This document shows, piece after piece, positions 18,101 to 25,998 of a stretch of DNA of 64,000 nucleotides. The stretch comes from Myxococcota bacterium (GTDB lineage Bacteria; Myxococcota_C; UBA6777), in NCBI GenBank assembly GCA_023150835.1, contig JAKLKB010000005.1, forward strand, positions 30,992-94,991. Direction: 5' to 3'. The number at the start of each line of letters is the position of its first letter. Position 1 is the first letter of the stretch. The position numbers were made by a program, and so were the translations under genes. The notes beneath the pieces are model-generated. The model was not told the origin of the DNA, did not search any database, and worked only from the letters and a program-made list of their open reading frames with translations.

Positions 18101-18916
18101 GACAAGCGCTCCGACCTCTTCCAAGTCGGCATCATGCTCTACGAGATCCTCACCCTCCAAAAAATGTTCGAAGGAAAGTCCGACCAAACTCTGCTCGCCA
18201 AGATCCAACGCGGCGACTTCCCACGCCTCCACACCATGCTCCCTCACCTTCCTCCCGTCTTTGAACAAGTCATCATGAAAGCCCTCGCCCTTCAACCCAA
18301 CGAACGCTACCAAAACGCCCATGAACTCGAACAAGATCTCTTGCGCGTTCAGTACGAGATCCAAAGCCCCCCCACTGCCTATGCCCTCGCCCCCTTCGTC
18401 GACCAGATCATCGAACAGCGCGACGCCCTCCTCGAACAATACGCCCAAGCTCGAAAACAACAAGCCAAACAAACCTTTTCCGTCTGGGACACCCCCAACG
18501 AAGCCCCTCCTCTCGAAGCTCCTCCCCCTTCCAAACACCCACACCCCTCCCCCCGTCCCACTCTACCCGCACCGCGCCGACGCACTTGGATCTACGCTTC
18601 CTTTGCGCTGCTTTTCCTTGTGAGCGCCGGCCTCAGCGCAGCCTACTTTTTCTACGCCGTCCCTCCGCCCGAAGGCATCCTCTCCGTCTCCACCGTCCCC
18701 CCCGGTGCCACCGTCCGCCTCGACGGCGACATCCTCGGCCAAAGTCCCGTTGAAGAAAAACGAATCCCCTTCGATAAAGATACGCACGTACTTCAGATCC
18801 AAAAGGACGGCTTTGAGATCGAAACCAAAACTTTTCAGTTCTCCGACCCCAACACTCCCGTCCAAATCGCCGTCCTCCTCCAACGCAAGAAACACAAAAA
18901 GCCACCCACCCGATAA
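15104..18916 (+). CDS. Pseudokinase-linker-Ser/Thr kinase with membrane helix and PEGA domain
   Basis: A 1270-aa protein. Residues 1-245 have a kinase fold but the catalytic loop reads HGGLTPQN instead of HRDxxxxN and the metal loop DTG instead of DFG, so this copy should be inactive. Residues about 250-800 are a Pro/Ser/Glu-rich linker with an exact 18-residue duplication. The active kinase begins near 805: G-loop GRVALGGMAEVF, VAVKRI lysine, HRDVTPHN (943), DFGIAK (962) and SPEQAAG. One transmembrane helix lies near 1161-1183, then a PEGA domain (from about 1190: GILSVSTVPPGATVRLDG) outside the membrane. ATG 15104 overlaps the stop of the FHA gene. Likely regulated by ligand or envelope contact through PEGA and by the pseudokinase. 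Confidence 0.93.
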   Translation: MTQISYQLTQKLREGEAYSTYRGTAYLPDGSQRSVVIKLLQPRLASDGVLISHLTGFLDALRSLIHSSLAPIWDFGRAGDLFFLIREYIPGVSLEQLFGLAQQNKASISPALALYLARDIAQAIHLIHKHRVPGDQPIFLFHGGLTPQNIILTRIGDVVITDTGLDVIFWRDDLIVNALRQRKQPYHPPEYLVGQRPLRRGDTYSVAALLYQMLVGLPPQQAAQQWGHAQHFVPPSSQSQRATPELDQLLQHALFPQVEQRLVQVELLLDALKSPSLIRQKHLDRREAMEYIEVLVREETTDPPALQEPLLFGYPFHIESLLPQRDDLPPPHKRYRPPRFEDTDAFHPLQEADTERYHPHLVEGRDLPTNPALRPAPLSVTPLPRQTSSLGSALFVSPDALGQPTATPRTISSPAQTLDESIDIAAPLDPFQQEENTHSGLSSPSNVAPPPHTPYIAPDEDTDYHQGTAIAPVPLLPTPITAPTSASASTTPTAPTSAPQAESDSNEEIQELGSYEDSDEYDSNEEIQELGSYEDSDEYDSTNHHSADTAKDAPRSGQSTEGTVALSIEDVAGYEGDTLYRKNANPLVPPQIAEATTSRTAPLPPSPHATTTQTAPLPTTSPSSSSPPVPSPSPSSSLRPVPSPPPSSSLHPVPSPSSEPIETLEPLEDEDEEEEPSESTVTVPLHQVHGIIAAQKAAQIPSVPTDPFHSATPQASVAPTITPMPPPSPAAFALHSAAASSTPIKPPIPDIPLPPHLLAGAPKKQSSDPQPTQHFEPPEPPSDLASAVRPGQAILEQLEEGQERFGKFVLLGRVALGGMAEVFRAKLKQPDGSEHIVAVKRILPEFSGDANFIQMFKDEARIAGALLHPNIVQIYELGEVDGIYFISMEYIDGIDLARVIKIRRALNMPISPELAIVIGVGVCRALFYAHEEKDANGEPLNMIHRDVTPHNVLISRSGDVKLTDFGIAKASQNLAETAVGELKGKLSYMSPEQAAGYPLDKRSDLFQVGIMLYEILTLQKMFEGKSDQTLLAKIQRGDFPRLHTMLPHLPPVFEQVIMKALALQPNERYQNAHELEQDLLRVQYEIQSPPTAYALAPFVDQIIEQRDALLEQYAQARKQQAKQTFSVWDTPNEAPPLEAPPPSKHPHPSPRPTLPAPRRRTWIYASFALLFLVSAGLSAAYFFYAVPPPEGILSVSTVPPGATVRLDGDILGQSPVEEKRIPFDKDTHVLQIQKDGFEIETKTFQFSDPNTPVQIAVLLQRKKHKKPPTR
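16616..16723 (+). repeat. 54-bp perfect tandem duplication inside the kinase linker
   Basis: Units 16616-16669 and 16670-16723 are identical at the nucleotide level. They encode the acidic 18-residue segment SNEEIQELGSYEDSDEYD twice. The absence of any synonymous difference points to a recent duplication or ongoing length change. Confidence 0.95.
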
Positions 18917-19050
18917 CCCTCCTTGTTCCTTGCGTTCGTACCGTTATGTTTTTTGTGTGATGTTTCTTGAGTCGTCTTGTATATCCCGCAAAGGTGAACA
19001 GACCGAAACCCTTGGTTGCGACCCTTTGTCCTTTCTGTGAGGCAACGTCT

Positions 19051-19713
19051 ATGGACCGTAAAACGGAAATCTCTCTAATCCACCGCATCCAACAACACGG
19101 CTGCGTCACTTCCTATACACAACTCCTCACCGAACTCAAACTCTATCGCGATGTGTATCACTTTGTACGGCGATATCTCCCCAACCCCTCCGATGCCGAA
19201 GAAGTCACCCAAGAAACCATGTTCCGCGCCTTCCACAACATCCAAGGCTTTGATTGCGAACGCGGACGCTTTCGCGCTTGGGTCTTTGGCATCGCCGTCC
19301 ACCAAGCCTACGACCGACTCAACGAACGCAAGCACCGTAGCCTCTTCGAGATCGAAGACCTCCCCCTCCGTCACCGCTCCCCCGAAGAGATGCTCCAGAT
19401 CGTCGAGATGGAAGAAGCTCTCGTCGCCGCCGTCGAACTCCTTGGCGAACGCTACCGCCGCATCCTCGTGATGTATTACGTCGATGGACTCTCTCACAAA
19501 GAAATCGCCGAAGCCGAAAACATCACTCCCAACAACGCAGGCACGTTGCTCAATCGCGCAAAAGACCGATGCCTCCAGCTTTATGAAGAGCAACTCGCCC
19601 AACAACGCGGCTTCGCTCGATTTCCCGAACGCCCCTCCCAAGCCACCCAAGCGTTCGCGGATATCTTGGCTTCGCTCAATCAAAAATTTCTGCATTATCT
19701 CAGCCATCGCTGA
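19051..19713 (+). CDS. ECF-type RNA polymerase sigma factor
   Basis: ATG 19051 (220 aa) has GTGAGG about 8 nt upstream. Region 2 is clear: DAEEVTQETMFRAFHNI, then RFRAWVFGIAVHQAYDRLN. Region 4 is LGERYRRILVMYYVDGLSHK and onward with the helix-turn-helix EIAEAENITPNNAGTLLNRA. There is no sigma 1.1 or region 3, the layout of group 4 sigma factors. About 30 residues precede region 2, slightly longer than usual. The next gene encodes a TPR protein with an anti-sigma zinc motif, which is the expected neighbour for this class. Target promoters are unknown. Confidence 0.93.
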   Translation: MDRKTEISLIHRIQQHGCVTSYTQLLTELKLYRDVYHFVRRYLPNPSDAEEVTQETMFRAFHNIQGFDCERGRFRAWVFGIAVHQAYDRLNERKHRSLFEIEDLPLRHRSPEEMLQIVEMEEALVAAVELLGERYRRILVMYYVDGLSHKEIAEAENITPNNAGTLLNRAKDRCLQLYEEQLAQQRGFARFPERPSQATQAFADILASLNQKFLHYLSHR

Positions 19714-19788
19714 TCTTCTTGCGACCCACCGCGAGACGCTCGCTCGCATCGATGATCGCATGGCTGTCAACAAACGGCGTCGATAGCT

Positions 19789-21630
19789 ATGGCAGAAACA
19801 AAGGCCCCTTCTTCACACGGTACAAATATGCGATGCGCTGACGTCGACACCGCCTTCCGTCCATCCGATTGCGCGCCCTCCCCGCATCTTCTAGCGCACA
19901 TTCGCGATTGCAAAACCTGCCAACAAAAACACACGCACCTCTTGCTCCTCAACGCCCATCGCTCCGAGCCTTTGATGGCCCCCGGCGAATCCGACTTTCT
20001 CGCTCGGCTTCACAAACTCGGTGAAGCCCAAAACGACGCGATCCAACGCTCTCAAACCCTCCATCAATCCGTCCTCGACGGCGACCGCTTCTTTTGGCAA
20101 GGCGATTACGACAAAGCCACCCAAATCTACCGCGATGCCCTCATGATCGTCAAAGACGACCAAGGCCGTGTCGCTCTCCTCAACAAGATATCCCGCGCAC
20201 AAAGCCACCGCCACCACACCAAACAAGCCATCTCCCTCCTCCAAGATGCCCTCGCCACTCTCCGCGAACCCCTCCCTCCCCGCCGATTTCGTACCCTCGT
20301 CACCTTGTGGCAAAGCCTTTGCGTCGCCTTTTTGCTCCTCACACAACAACTCCGACGCCTACGCAAAAACAAAACCGACTCCTCCACCCGCTACGGCGAT
20401 CGCAGCCGCTCCGCCCAACACATCTACCGCGAACTCTCCATCCTCTCCCAAGGTTACGACAAAACACTCTGCCGTTGGGCCTTGATCCAAGAGATCCGTT
20501 GGGCCTTGCGTCTCCAACAACCTCTCGAACTGGTCGTCGCATGGGGCCGCCTCGCCGTCTTTTCCACCCAACACCACATCCATGCTTTCGCGCATTTTTG
20601 CACCCGACAGATCGATCTCCACACACCCGAAAACGACACCATCACCCAAGCCGCTGCTGACTTTTATCTCGGTCGGATCGCCTATCTGCGCGAAGAATGG
20701 GAAGATGCACGCATCCACCTCGAACGCTGCGTCGAACGCTGTCGCGATGCCCGTGATGCTTGCCTGCGCGAAGCCTCCCTTCAACACCTGATCCGCGTCT
20801 ACCGCAACGACGGCAACTTTGCCAACGCCGTCCGTGTCGCAGGTCAACTCCTCAGCCTTTACCACAAACTCGGCAATCTTTCCCGACTCTCCGCATGTTG
20901 CCGACACTTCTCTCTGATCTACCTCGCCTACGGCGATCTCCGACGCGCCCGTCTCTGGGCCTTCAAAGCTCTTGATGTCGCCAACCAGCCCGAGATCCAA
21001 CAAGACGACCGTATCCTCTCGCAGATCCGTTGCTATGTCTTGCTTGCTGACCTCGAATTCCGCAGCAGCCGCAAAGACAACGCTCGCCGCTTCCTCGGCG
21101 AAGCCATCCGACTCCAACGCCTTCATCGCCAGCCCTTTGCTTATATCCGCGATGGCATCGAGCTTTTGCGCCTCATCCTCGGCGAAACCCAACGCAGACA
21201 CAAACTCCCCCTCTCCCAACGCCTCTTCCGCGCCATCGCCTCCCGCGTCGCCATCTGGCGCGGTGATGCCACCCGCGCTCTCGCCCTCCAACAAGCCCCT
21301 CGCATCCGCACACAAGAACACGCCGTCCCCGAAGAGATCGCCTACCTCTACCAAGAATACACGGGCGACGAACGACAACCCGGTCTGCGCGAAGCCATCC
21401 CCGCTTCCACCTTCGCTCGCGCTTTTCTACTCAACGAGATCCCCATCCTCCCCTCCCCCGAAAAACGCATCGACTCCGAAACGCTCGCCGCCATCTTCCC
21501 CGTCGGTGCGGTCTCTTCGCGCTGGGGACGCGGTACCCTCGCCAACGAGATCACCGGCCACACCACCACCCAATTCTCCAACGCCGTCGAAGCTCCTTGG
21601 GGATACTTCTTTGCCGATGACATCGGTTAG
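19789..21630 (+). CDS. Anti-sigma-like zinc domain fused to TPR-type helical repeats
   Basis: A 613-aa protein directly downstream of the ECF sigma gene. Near residues 33-45 it has HIRDCKTC, the Hx3Cx2C core of zinc anti-sigma (ZAS, zf-HC2) domains. The rest is alpha-helical with TPR-like units (for example DRFFWQGDYDKATQIYRDAL and DFYLGRIAYLREEWEDARIH). I see no convincing transmembrane helix, so unlike most anti-sigma factors it should be cytoplasmic. I infer that it binds the sigma factor through the zinc domain and senses a partner through the TPRs. No strong Shine-Dalgarno precedes ATG 19789, so the start is less certain than the frame. Confidence 0.8.
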   Translation: MAETKAPSSHGTNMRCADVDTAFRPSDCAPSPHLLAHIRDCKTCQQKHTHLLLLNAHRSEPLMAPGESDFLARLHKLGEAQNDAIQRSQTLHQSVLDGDRFFWQGDYDKATQIYRDALMIVKDDQGRVALLNKISRAQSHRHHTKQAISLLQDALATLREPLPPRRFRTLVTLWQSLCVAFLLLTQQLRRLRKNKTDSSTRYGDRSRSAQHIYRELSILSQGYDKTLCRWALIQEIRWALRLQQPLELVVAWGRLAVFSTQHHIHAFAHFCTRQIDLHTPENDTITQAAADFYLGRIAYLREEWEDARIHLERCVERCRDARDACLREASLQHLIRVYRNDGNFANAVRVAGQLLSLYHKLGNLSRLSACCRHFSLIYLAYGDLRRARLWAFKALDVANQPEIQQDDRILSQIRCYVLLADLEFRSSRKDNARRFLGEAIRLQRLHRQPFAYIRDGIELLRLILGETQRRHKLPLSQRLFRAIASRVAIWRGDATRALALQQAPRIRTQEHAVPEEIAYLYQEYTGDERQPGLREAIPASTFARAFLLNEIPILPSPEKRIDSETLAAIFPVGAVSSRWGRGTLANEITGHTTTQFSNAVEAPWGYFFADDIG

Positions 21631-21650
21631 CCAACAAACCCTAGACCTAC

Positions 21651-21950
21651 CACCCAAAAAACCTCTCATCACCTTCTTTTGGCACCACCCACCACCCAAA
21701 AAACCTCTCATCACCTTCTTTTGGCACTCCCTACCACCCAAAAAACCTCTCATCACCTTCTTTTGGCACTCCCTACCACCCAAAAAACCTCTCATCACCT
21801 TCTTTTGGCACTCCCTACCACCCAAACCAACCTCCCATCACCTTCTTTTGGCACTCCCTACCACCCAAACCAACCTCTCATCACCTTCTTTTGGCACTCC
21901 CTACCACCCAAAAAACCTCTCATCACCTTCTTTTGGCACTCCCTACCACC
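21651..21950. repeat. 42/43-bp tandem array, seven copies, noncoding
   Basis: Copies begin at 21651, 21693, 21735, 21777, 21819, 21862 and 21905, with a fragment at 21947. The unit starts CACCCAAAAAACC and ends TTCTTTTGGCACTCCCTAC. Two copies (21819, 21862) carry a variant AAACCAACC and are 43 bp long. Read on the minus strand, every unit contains AAGAAGGTGATGAGAGG, a Shine-Dalgarno plus ATG look-alike. The array fills most of the space 21631-22086 between two convergent genes. There are no unique spacers, so it is not a CRISPR. I see no other feature in that space. Confidence 0.95.
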
Positions 21951-22086
21951 CCTCAACTCGTCGTCGGCTTTTTTTGGAACCACCCAACATCGCTCAAAAA
22001 TCCCCACCTATTCAGTCTCTCCGCCTGTTCCCCTTCACAGCATACACACGCAGCAACCCCCGCCTTTCCGATCGGAACGCTCGGCG

Positions 22087-22755
22087 TTATTGCTGCCACA
22101 AAAACTTGGCCGCGTGCGAGCCACAGCAAAAGACATACGCGCTCCCTCCCCCAAAATTCATCGAGGTCTCGTACCTTGGCCCCTCCTCCAATTGGGCAAT
22201 GAACGCCATCCCTTTCCCACACGTCGGACACTCCGGGTCGTCGGCACTTTGTAACCAAGACGGCTGCCCGAACATCTGCCCTACGACTTTGCGACGCGCC
22301 ACTTTATGCGCGTCCGCCCACGATTGACGGGCTGGATCGTAAACATCACCATCCTCATCCGCTTGGGCCTCCCAATCCACCATCTCCACACCGTACACAT
22401 CCGACCGCAACAACGGCGTCCCGCTTCCACCCACCTGTGGAGGCTCCCAGATCTTCCAACTATTCCCCACAACCACCATCGCCTTGTTTGCGCCTTGTTC
22501 GGCGTCCCACGTCTCGCATGTATCCGCAGAACACATAAACAACAGCACCAACCGATCCAGCCGCTCCCCTTTTTCTGGAGCCAGCACCAACTGCCCCAAA
22601 AATTGCATCGGCTCTTTGCACTCCCGACAACACGGCCACACGGGCGTCGCTGCACGCGGAATCAACGGCCTACCCCCAAAACGACTCGCCAACGCCGTCT
22701 CTTGCGGAGCCTCTTTTGCTACCATCAAATGCACTGTACTTTTTTTGTTTTCCAT
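22087..22755 (-). CDS. DUF1963-like (YwqG-type) cysteine-rich protein
   Basis: A 222-aa protein. Near the N terminus is FGGRPLIPRAATPVWPCC, followed by CKEPMQFLGQL. The C-terminal half repeats the theme with CPTCGKGMAFIAQLEEGP, then NFGGGSAYVFCCG and a final tryptophan. This arrangement is like DUF1963/YwqG proteins, where paired Cys may bind a metal. Molecular function is unknown. Three candidate starts (ATG, GTG, ATG) sit in a row; GGAGG is 7 nt before the third (22755), so that one is chosen. It converges on the TPR gene across the 42-bp array. Confidence 0.7.
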   Translation of the reverse strand: MENKKSTVHLMVAKEAPQETALASRFGGRPLIPRAATPVWPCCRECKEPMQFLGQLVLAPEKGERLDRLVLLFMCSADTCETWDAEQGANKAMVVVGNSWKIWEPPQVGGSGTPLLRSDVYGVEMVDWEAQADEDGDVYDPARQSWADAHKVARRKVVGQMFGQPSWLQSADDPECPTCGKGMAFIAQLEEGPRYETSMNFGGGSAYVFCCGSHAAKFLWQQ

Positions 22756-23083
22756 CACCATGCCTCCATGCTTTGAGCCACGTCGGCATCTTGCCCTAAT
22801 TTTTCATCCACGCAAAGTCTCCTCTTCATCTCTCTCCACACCGCCTCCTAAAAATTTCGTAATTTCCGTCCTTTCCGCTCTTTCTGCGCCTTGACTGCTC
22901 CTTGTTACCTCGATCTTCTTGGCGGCGTTGAAGCTTCCCAAACCTTCCGTGTTTTCCGTGTTTTCCGTGGACTCGTTTTGGTCTTGACAGCAACCAGCGC
23001 GGCGGCTAAGGTGTCCAACCCATCGAATCCTTGCGAAATCCTCCCGAAGAAACAAGACCCACGAAAAAAAGCGGAGCATGATC
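22756..23083. other. Divergent intergenic region with short CCGTGTTTT repeats
   Basis: No gene is supported here. Around 22945-22972 the direct repeat TTCCGTGTTTTCCGTG occurs about three times, and 22855-22890 is similarly pyrimidine-rich. The minus-strand reading gives the peptide STENTENTEG, a pattern typical of spurious frames over a widespread intergenic repeat. The leuS Shine-Dalgarno lies at the right edge. Confidence 0.6.
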
Positions 23084-25603
23084 ATGGCAGAAGAGCAATA
23101 TCGACCTCACGATATCGAACAACGTTGGCAAGACTACTGGGAAAACCACAAAACATTCCGCGTGGTCGAAGACCCCACCAAGCCCAAATACTACGTCCTT
23201 GATATGTTCCCCTATCCATCGGGCGCAGGCTTGCACGTCGGCCATCCCGAAGGCTACACCGCAACAGATATCCTTTGTCGATACAAACGGATGCGTGGTT
23301 TCAACGTCTTGCATCCGATGGGATGGGACGCCTTTGGCCTCCCCGCAGAACGCTACGCCATGCGCACAGGCATCCATCCCGCTATCACCACACGCAAAAA
23401 CATCGACACCTTCCGCCGCCAGATCAAACGCTTGGGCTTTTCCTATGATTGGGATCGCGAAGTCGACACCACCGATCCCAACTACTACCAGTTCACCCAA
23501 TGGATCTTCCTCAAGCTTTATGAACAAGGACTCGCTTATCAAGCCGAAGTCCCCGTCAATTGGTGTCCTGCCCAAGGCACCGTCCTCGCCAATGAAGAAG
23601 TCAAAGATGGCGTCTATGTCGAAACGGGCGATCCCGTCGAACGCCGCGTCATGAAACAATGGATGCTCAAGATCACCGCCTACGCACAACGCTTGCTTGA
23701 TGACCTCGACGAACTTGATTGGCCCGAAGGCATCAAAGCCATGCAACGCCATTGGATCGGTCGTTCCGAAGGGGCCGAAGTCGACTTCCGCGTCGCCGAA
23801 ACCAACGACACCTTCCGTATCTTTACCACCCGCCCCGATACCCTCTACGGCGCAACGTATTGTGTACTCGCTCCCGAACACCCGCTGATCGCCAAGATCA
23901 CACAACCCCACCAACGCGATCAAGTCGAACAATACGTCCACACCGCTCGCAACAAACCTGACCGCGAACGCATCGACGAAGGCCGCCAAAAAACAGGCAT
24001 CTGGACAGGCGCACACGCCATCAATCCCGTCAATGGACAGCCTATCCCCATCTACATCGCCGATTATGTCTTGATGCACTACGGCACAGGCGCGATCATG
24101 GCCGTCCCTGCGCACGATCAGCGCGATTGGGAATTCGCCAAAACCTACAACCTCCCCATCCTCGAAGTGGTCCAAGGTGGCGATATCACCACCGCTGCTT
24201 ACGAAGGCGACGGCTCCCACGTCAACAGCGACCTGATCGACGGACTCCACATCGACGATGCAAAACGCCGTATCATCGACTGGATCGAAGCACAAGGCTT
24301 GGGAACAGGCACCATCACCTATCGCCTCCGTGACTGGCTGTTTTCTCGACAACGTTATTGGGGCGAACCCTTCCCGATCTTGCACCTTGCCGACGGCACC
24401 ATCAAGCCTATGCCCTCGCAAGATCTGCCCTTGCTCTTGCCCGAACTCGAAGATTACCGACCCACCGAAGATGGACGACCACCCCTCGCACGCGCCCAAG
24501 AATGGGTCCGAACCCTCGATCCCGAAACAGGCATGGCCGCCGAACGCGAAACCAACACCATGCCCCAATGGGCCGGCTCTTGCTGGTATTACCTCCGTTA
24601 TCTCGATCCCCACAACACCGAACTCCCCTTTGCTCCCGAAAAAGAACGCTATTGGATGCCTGTCGACCTCTACGTCGGCGGCGCTGAACACGCTGTCCTT
24701 CACCTCCTCTATTCGCGCTTTTGGCACAAAGTCCTCTTCGATTGTGGTCTCGTCTCCACCAAAGAGCCTTTCCAAAAACTCTTTAACCAAGGCATGATCC
24801 TCGCCTACAGCTACCAAAACCAAGCAGGCAAGTACTTTTCCCCCGAAGAAGCCACCGAAGAAGCCGGCAAGTGGTTCACCCGCGACACCCACGAACCCCT
24901 TCACACCCAGATCGAAAAGATGTCCAAGTCCCGCTACAACGTCGTGAACCCCGACGATGTGATCGCACACTACGGTGCAGACGCCATGCGCGCTTACGAG
25001 ATGTTTATGGGCCCCCTCGATCAAGACAAACCTTGGAGCGACCAAGGGATGCAAGGCGTCTTTCGCTTTCTCGCCCGTGTCTGGCGGCTCTTTGTCAAAG
25101 ATGGCTCCCTCCAACACAACCTCGACAACACGTATCCCTCTCCCGAAATCCAAAAGCTCCTCCACAAAACCATCAAAAAAGTCGGCGAAGATATCGAGTC
25201 CTTCAAATTCAACACCGCCATCGCCGCCCTCATGGAACTCACCAACGCTTGCTACAAACACGACGCTCTTCCCCGCGATCTGATCGAACAATTCACCCTG
25301 CTACTCTCCCCGATATGCCCCCACATCGCCGAAGAGATCTGGAGCCTCCTCGGTCATCCACACTCCCTCGCTTATGAGCCTTGGCCCTCCTACGATCCCG
25401 CCCTTGTTGTCGATGAAACCATCACCATTGTTGTCCAAGTCAACGGGAAACTCCGCGCCAAAATCGATGTCCCCCACGATATCGCTCCCGCTTCCCTCGA
25501 AAACCTCGCACGCAACGATCCAAAGATCCTCGCCCTTCTCGAAGGCAAACCTCCCCGCAAAGTCATCGTTGTCCCGGGACGCCTCGTCAACATCGTCCTC
25601 TAA
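23084..25603 (+). CDS. leuS: Leucyl-tRNA synthetase
   Basis: Class Ia synthetase charging tRNA-Leu in the cytoplasm; 839 aa is normal for bacteria. The HIGH-type motif is in [18 protein letters not shown] (HVGH). The editing domain CP1 spans roughly residues 220-420 and includes the threonine-rich TTRPDTLYG segment and [26 protein letters not shown] and the KMSKS loop [15 protein letters not shown] follow, then the anticodon-binding helices and a C-terminal domain with [15 protein letters not shown] 23084 is chosen over ATG 23078 because GGAG is 8 nt before it. A long open frame on the opposite strand is a shadow of codon usage. Confidence 0.98.
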   Translation: MAEEQYRPHDIEQRWQDYWENHKTFRVVEDPTKPKYYVLDMFPYPSGAGLHVGHPEGYTATDILCRYKRMRGFNVLHPMGWDAFGLPAERYAMRTGIHPAITTRKNIDTFRRQIKRLGFSYDWDREVDTTDPNYYQFTQWIFLKLYEQGLAYQAEVPVNWCPAQGTVLANEEVKDGVYVETGDPVERRVMKQWMLKITAYAQRLLDDLDELDWPEGIKAMQRHWIGRSEGAEVDFRVAETNDTFRIFTTRPDTLYGATYCVLAPEHPLIAKITQPHQRDQVEQYVHTARNKPDRERIDEGRQKTGIWTGAHAINPVNGQPIPIYIADYVLMHYGTGAIMAVPAHDQRDWEFAKTYNLPILEVVQGGDITTAAYEGDGSHVNSDLIDGLHIDDAKRRIIDWIEAQGLGTGTITYRLRDWLFSRQRYWGEPFPILHLADGTIKPMPSQDLPLLLPELEDYRPTEDGRPPLARAQEWVRTLDPETGMAAERETNTMPQWAGSCWYYLRYLDPHNTELPFAPEKERYWMPVDLYVGGAEHAVLHLLYSRFWHKVLFDCGLVSTKEPFQKLFNQGMILAYSYQNQAGKYFSPEEATEEAGKWFTRDTHEPLHTQIEKMSKSRYNVVNPDDVIAHYGADAMRAYEMFMGPLDQDKPWSDQGMQGVFRFLARVWRLFVKDGSLQHNLDNTYPSPEIQKLLHKTIKKVGEDIESFKFNTAIAALMELTNACYKHDALPRDLIEQFTLLLSPICPHIAEEIWSLLGHPHSLAYEPWPSYDPALVVDETITIVVQVNGKLRAKIDVPHDIAPASLENLARNDPKILALLEGKPPRKVIVVPGRLVNIVL

Positions 25604-25798
25604 CGCCTCGCAAACAGCCCAACCATTGCACCAAATCCAAGGTGCCTCGTCGAGTCCTTTAACGCCTCCTCTCGTCATCCTCCGCCCAAAAAAATTCTTG
25701 CTCTCCAACCCAAAAGTAGCGATACTCTCGCTTTTGTGCGTATCAACACCGACACACACAACCAAACGCACCACGCACCTGTCGAGATCGAAGAAAAA

Positions 25799-25961
25799 AG
25801 GAGTCACGCAGTTGAAAAAACCCGTGTTCGCGGCACTTCAAGCGAGAGAGTCGCTGGGTTGAAAACCTGTGCTCTGTTCGCCGATACGGGGTCAAGGGGC
25901 GACAGTCCCTTGCGGGGTGTGGTGCCGCGCCCCACAAAAACAGCCCAACTGCGTCACTCCC
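25799..25961. mobile_element. MITE-like element, about 163 bp, TIR family A
   Basis: The left end AGGAGTCACGCAGTTGAAAA and the right end (read inward) GGGAGTGACGCAGTTGGG form imperfect terminal inverted repeats sharing GGAGTxACGCAGTTG. These match the ends of the element at 8259-8378. The interior has GC-rich arms but no coding frame worth calling. It lies between leuS and a kinase gene, filling most of the 395-bp space 25604-25998. Confidence 0.7.
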
Positions 25962-25998
25962 ACCAAAAAAACTCAAGCAGCAAAGCGGGTACGGCTGT

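Noticed and set aside
21651-21950. CRISPR array
   Set aside because: Units are contiguous with no unique spacers, and no cas genes are present.
20972-22327. 451-codon frame through the 42-bp array
   Set aside because: It overlaps the TPR gene in another phase and stays open only because the unit is mostly 42 bp.
22804-23085. 93-codon minus-strand protein with STENTENTEG
   Set aside because: This peptide is the usual translation of a widespread intergenic short repeat.
23006-25291. 761-codon open frame antisense to leuS
   Set aside because: It mirrors the codon phase of leuS, and the translation has low-complexity Asp/Val/Phe-rich composition with no family. LeuS motifs are perfect.
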